A stretch of 64,000 nucleotides of DNA from Paraburkholderia tuberum STM678 (GTDB lineage: Bacteria > Pseudomonadota > Gammaproteobacteria > Burkholderiales > Burkholderiaceae). The notes under the pieces are model-generated. The model was not told the origin of the DNA. It searched no databases and was given only the letters and a program-made list of their open reading frames with translations. The stretch lies in contig NZ_CADFGP010000035.1 in assembly GCF_902833905.1 (NCBI RefSeq), forward strand, positions 1-64,000, read 5' to 3'. Positions within the stretch are counted from its first letter, which is position 1. The number at the start of each line of letters is the position of its first letter. Both the position numbers and the translations under genes were made by a program. Below are positions 63,254 through 64,000 of the stretch, one piece after another.

Positions 63254-64000
63254 ATGAAAGTAGCTATCGTCGGCGCAGGTCTGATCGGTCACACCATTGC
63301 CCATATGCTGCGCGAGACGGGCGACTACGAAGTCGTCGCGTTCGACCGCGATCAGCACGCGCTCGACAAGCTCGCCGCCCAGGGCATTCCTACCCGCCGC
63401 ATCGATTCCGCCGACGCCGCCGTGCTGCGCGCCGCGATCCAGGGCTTCGATGTGCTGATCAACGCGCTGCCGTACTACCTCGCGGTCAACGTCGCATCGG
63501 CCGCGAAGGGCGCGGATGTCCATTATTTCGACCTGACCGAGGACGTACGCGCGACGCACGCGATCCGCGCGATCGCCGAAGATGCCGATCACGCATTCAT
63601 GCCGCAGTGCGGTCTCGCGCCGGGTTTCATCGGCATTGCCGCGCACGAGCTCGCGAATCGCTTCACGGAAATCCGCGACGTGAAGATGCGCGTCGGCGCG
63701 CTGCCCGAGTTTCCGACCAATGCGCTGAAGTACAACCTGACGTGGAGCGTCGACGGCCTGATCAACGAGTACTGCCAGCCGTGCGAGGCCATCCGCGATG
63801 GCCGCACGCAATGGGTGCAGCCGCTCGAAGGCCTCGAGCACTTCTCGCTCGACGGCACCGAGTACGAAGCGTTCAACACGTCGGGCGGGCTGGGCACGCT
63901 GTGCGAAACGCTGGCGGGCCGCGTCGAATCGCTCGACTACAAGTCGGTGCGCTATCCGGGTCATCGCAACCTGATGCAGTTCCTGCTCGAAGACCTGCGT
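63254..64000 (+). CDS. Saccharopine/lysine-6-dehydrogenase family protein (partial, runs off the window)
   Basis: The first 249 residues of an oxidoreductase. MKVAIVGAGLIGHTIA is a Rossmann NAD motif, followed by QCGLAPGFIGIAAHELA, EFPTNALKYNLTWSVDGLINEY and YEAFNTSGGLGTLCETL, a layout like L-lysine 6-dehydrogenase (LysDH) and its saccharopine dehydrogenase relatives. AAGGAGAAG before ATG sets the start. Together with the upstream Lrp gene this suggests lysine or related amino acid catabolism. The C-terminus is outside the window. Confidence 0.9.
   Translation, partial: MKVAIVGAGLIGHTIAHMLRETGDYEVVAFDRDQHALDKLAAQGIPTRRIDSADAAVLRAAIQGFDVLINALPYYLAVNVASAAKGADVHYFDLTEDVRATHAIRAIAEDADHAFMPQCGLAPGFIGIAAHELANRFTEIRDVKMRVGALPEFPTNALKYNLTWSVDGLINEYCQPCEAIRDGRTQWVQPLEGLEHFSLDGTEYEAFNTSGGLGTLCETLAGRVESLDYKSVRYPGHRNLMQFLLEDLR

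Noticed and set aside
1-64000. CRISPR arrays, tRNA or rRNA genes, complete insertion sequences
   Set aside because: No regularly spaced repeats, cloverleaf-like sequences, rRNA segments or transposase frames were recognised anywhere in the window.

Overview
The window is high-GC DNA (the exceptions are noted below) with tightly packed, often ATGA-overlapping genes. Its gene families are typical of Burkholderiales, most likely Paraburkholderia or a close relative: a DUF3022 protein, a PGDYG-motif protein, PuuD-type urate oxidation and an Lrp/lysine-dehydrogenase pair. It reads as chromosomal sequence; no plasmid or phage backbone is visible. This taxonomic reading is inferred from gene content, not from a marker gene.

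Layout. 1-110: the 3' end of a group II intron (domains V and VI). 0.2-7.1 kb: a purine catabolic operon. It has a GntR/FCD regulator with its own operators, an NCS1 permease, an allantoin/hydantoin racemase, PuuE allantoinase, UraD, allantoicase and ureidoglycolate lyase, closed by a strong terminator. 7.1-8.9 kb: a hipBA toxin-antitoxin pair with four 18-bp operator repeats, set inside the purine region. 9-12.6 kb: PuuD (cytochrome c-linked urate hydroxylase) and UraH on the minus strand, diverging from an 8-oxoguanine/guanine deaminase. 12.7-18.9 kb: a LysR regulator and a complete BMP-type (nucleoside/purine) ABC importer. Together these genes take imported purine or allantoin to glyoxylate and urea. 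Urate -> 5-hydroxyisourate (PuuD) -> OHCU (UraH) -> S-allantoin (UraD) -> allantoate (PuuE, with the racemase rescuing the R form) -> ureidoglycolate (Alc) -> glyoxylate (AllA). Xanthine dehydrogenase is not in the window.

18.9-29.9 kb: a dodecin, a decayed GlxR/GarR-type reductase, the ABC-F ATPase YbiT, a DUF1289 protein, a decayed NRAMP (mntH) transporter, a potFGHI-type polyamine importer, and a Baeyer-Villiger-type monooxygenase divergent from a TetR (FabR-like) regulator. 29.9-36.1 kb: a PspA/IM30 protein with a TPR membrane protein, an alanine-rich protein with a possible RHH N-terminus, and penicillin-binding protein 1A. 36.2-38.1 kb: a visibly lower-GC island holding an unrecognised glycine-zipper protein, a small immunity-like protein and a third small gene. 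This is the best candidate here for an undescribed toxin/immunity system.

38.2-44.9 kb: a TetR-controlled RND efflux operon (adaptor, pump, NodT-type outer membrane lipoprotein). 45-53.8 kb: LysR regulators, small hypotheticals, a C45-type Ntn hydrolase, a ClC channel with CBS domains, a GST and a YeiH-type transporter with a divergent LysR. 54-59.5 kb: the 2-ketogluconate operon kguE-kguK-kguT-kguD-ptxS, with a perfect PtxS-like palindrome in front of kguE. 59.6-64 kb: a YhfC-like intramembrane protease, DUF3022, PGDYG, a Spy/LTXXQ periplasmic protein, an Lrp regulator and a saccharopine/lysine-6-dehydrogenase gene that runs off the right edge.
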